From Bacillota bacterium (GTDB lineage Bacteria; Bacillota; Clostridia; Lachnospirales; Lachnospiraceae), in NCBI GenBank assembly GCA_023421505.1, contig JAEZTJ010000034.1, positions 1 to 25,680 of the forward strand: a stretch of 25,680 bases of DNA. Direction: 5' to 3'. Both the position numbers and the translations under genes were made by a program. Below, one piece after another: positions 24,218 through 25,680 of the stretch. The notes under the pieces were generated by a model, which saw nothing but the letters and a program-made list of their open reading frames with translations, was not told where the DNA came from and made no database searches. Numbering within the stretch: the stretch's first letter is position 1; the number at the start of each line of letters is the position of its first letter.

Positions 24218-25531
24218 TTACGCTGCTCTGTAGAGGAAGCTAACAGTGGACTGGGGCTTGACTTTGCGAGGGTCGTGGCGCCCCGGTCTTACTGGTAGCA
24301 ATTCCTTGCTGATCAGATTCTCGACATCAGGAGGTGTTCTATCTGGCTTTATACTAAGAAAGTATCGGCATATATATATTGCTACCGTATAATTCAACTG
24401 ATAATCGTATTTCGTATCCTTTTTTTCTATTGATACTTGGGTAGTTATAGTCTCGCAAAAGTTATATAAGACCATCCGCGCCCAGATTTCTTGCTTTATG
24501 TAGTCTGCTTTTCGAGAATGAAAACATGTCAATCCAATTGCATATTTTAACTCTCTAAATGACGTCTCTATCCCCCATCTCTTATGATATAGCTCCCTTA
24601 TTTCTTTTATATCAAACTCACCTTCGGATAGATTTGTAATAATGCATTCGTAATTCCCTTCTGAAATCTTAAACCTTAGAATTCTCATATCTATATCGTA
24701 GTATTTATTGGTATAAAGATCTAAGTAGTCAAATGGTGTTGCTTTCATTATAGTCCTATATTTTTTCGGATTTCCTTTTACTTCTTTCGTTTGTTTCCTT
24801 GTCAGTGTCAAGGATACTCTTGTATCGAATTCTTCGGTATCCGGAAGGTCACAAGCGGATGTGATTCCGTTACTATAAATATCCTTTACACGTATAAGAT
24901 ATTTTACGTCTTTTCTCTCAGCATGAGCAAAGATGTTAAAGCTTTCATAACCTCTGTCAGCTATAAAGATCGTCTTTTTCGAACCGGAATATCGATCAAT
25001 CATCGAACACATAGCCATATCTTCGTTTACGAAACGTTTTGGTTGAATGACTGCATCAATATAACAACGACTGTTTAAATCATAAAGTGCATTGAGATGA
25101 AGTTGATTAAAACCCTTGTCACTTTGTAAAGATTTAAAATATGTTTCAGAATCATCCGGATTTCTGGCAATGTTCAAATCTGAACCATCGCAGGCAATCA
25201 GACGATATCCTTTAGAAGTTTTCATTTCATTTGAATATGACTTCGTAAATTCATGAAATAAGAATTCAAATGCTTCTGGGAGTAGTTGTGCTCTGCGTTG
25301 ATTAAAAGCGGAATTAGATGGTAAGGTATCACTATATTCAAAATACTTATATAGTTCTTCCTTCATGCTTTTCCCTTCCATAGTAATCATAAATTTCATC
25401 ACAGACTCCATATCCCATTTTTTCTTTCTCTTAAAGTCTGTAGCTGGATTTTTCGAGAAAACCCACGGACATTTCGACATATCTTCAACGATATCCCACA
25501 ATTGTTTTTTGACAGCATCAGAATAATTCAT
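24218..25531 (-). CDS. IS4-family DDE transposase
   Basis: A 437-residue transposase with the catalytic triad D115 (ACDGSDLNI), D192 (FIADRGYESFN) and E322 in the IS4 YREK signature YHKRWGIETSFRELK, where K329 completes the motif. The N-terminal region (SNSAFNQRRAQLLPEAF) is the usual DNA-binding part. The frame is open to 25576, but AAGGAGG lies seven bases before the ATG at 25531, so this start is chosen. No frameshift or stop is seen, and the element's ends are intact as far as visible, so it is probably active. Confidence 0.93.
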   Translation of the reverse strand: MNYSDAVKKQLWDIVEDMSKCPWVFSKNPATDFKRKKKWDMESVMKFMITMEGKSMKEELYKYFEYSDTLPSNSAFNQRRAQLLPEAFEFLFHEFTKSYSNEMKTSKGYRLIACDGSDLNIARNPDDSETYFKSLQSDKGFNQLHLNALYDLNSRCYIDAVIQPKRFVNEDMAMCSMIDRYSGSKKTIFIADRGYESFNIFAHAERKDVKYLIRVKDIYSNGITSACDLPDTEEFDTRVSLTLTRKQTKEVKGNPKKYRTIMKATPFDYLDLYTNKYYDIDMRILRFKISEGNYECIITNLSEGEFDIKEIRELYHKRWGIETSFRELKYAIGLTCFHSRKADYIKQEIWARMVLYNFCETITTQVSIEKKDTKYDYQLNYTVAIYICRYFLSIKPDRTPPDVENLISKELLPVRPGRHDPRKVKPQSTVSFLYRAA

Positions 25532-25620
25532 AAGCAAAACCTCCTTGAAATGTATATAAATCAAGGGCTTCGCCACATTTTTCTATTAACTTGTCAAGTG
25601 TTTTTTTACGCACAAAAAAA

Positions 25621-25652
25621 GAGCAGGGTATGTATTTCTACATACTCTACTC
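25621..25652. terminator. Hairpin near the right end of the IS
   Basis: GAGCAGGGTATGTA (25621-25634) pairs with TACATACTCTACTC (25639-25652), with two mismatched positions and the loop TTTC. Together with the T-run at 25601-25607 it may block read-through into the transposase gene, a common protective feature of insertion sequences. Confidence 0.45.
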
Positions 25653-25680
25653 TCCAGTCATTCTTATCTAAATGACATTG

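Larger units (their letters stand above)
24060..25680 (-). mobile_element. IS4-family insertion sequence, right end at the window edge
   Basis: A 17-bp perfect terminal inverted repeat, CAATGTCATTTAGATAA (24060-24076) and TTATCTAAATGACATTG (25664-25680), encloses one transposase gene. The right repeat is the last sequence in the window, so the outer bases and target duplication cannot be read and the true ends may extend by a few bases. Length about 1.62 kb. Hairpins lie near both ends: 24100-24140 (13-base stem) and 25621-25652, probably insulating the transposase from outside transcription. Confidence 0.88.

Overview
The window is low-GC Gram-positive DNA. AGGAGG-type ribosome binding sites, simple hairpin-plus-T terminators, a NarL/DesKR-style two-component pair, many ABC-2 exporters and best-matching families typical of Clostridia suggest a Lachnospiraceae-like anaerobe. 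This is an inference from gene content; no rRNA or tRNA gene is present to confirm it.

Layout. 1-127: edge-truncated copy of a long-hairpin repeat. 236-1823 (-): permease and ATPase of an SsuBC/TauBC-type importer without its binding protein. 2049-3887 (-): NarL-type response regulator and its sensor kinase, bracketed by two inverted copies of a 73-74-bp palindromic element. 4248-4793 (+): isochorismatase-like hydrolase. 5164-8404 (+): ABC-2 exporter operon (ATPase, two permeases) closed by a 19-bp-stem terminator. 8551-10806 (-): membrane EAL protein with a C-terminal repeat region that looks like a beta-solenoid. 11249-13486 (+): radical SAM DNA modification/repair protein and its obligate partner, behind a promoter with two LexA-type boxes. 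13707-14093 (+): Gly/Thr repeat lipoprotein. 14142-15323 (-): HAD phosphatase fused to a GNAT acetyltransferase. 15573-15983 (-): small CmpB-like membrane protein. 16047-16320: full copy of the long-hairpin repeat. 16355-18774 (+): iron-dependent alcohol dehydrogenase and OFA-type MFS transporter. 19115-22218 (+): XRE regulator, PLDc_N peptide, ABC ATPase and permease, with ends of the 74-bp element family around and between them. 22420-22953 (+): inorganic pyrophosphatase. 23246-23944 (+): pyrF. 24060-25680: IS4-family insertion sequence with 17-bp inverted ends, the right one being the last bases of the window.

How parts work together. The sensor/regulator pair probably controls the nearby exporter, whose upstream region carries several palindromes. 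The XRE-PLDc_N-ATPase-permease block resembles the yxlEFG arrangement of Bacillus and is probably a self-contained, regulated export or resistance module. The radical SAM pair looks like a DNA damage-inducible repair system, and its two LexA-type boxes are the strongest new functional link here. Two non-autonomous repeat families and one IS show that this is an actively rearranging accessory region, with small elements sitting preferentially between regulatory genes and the genes they may control.
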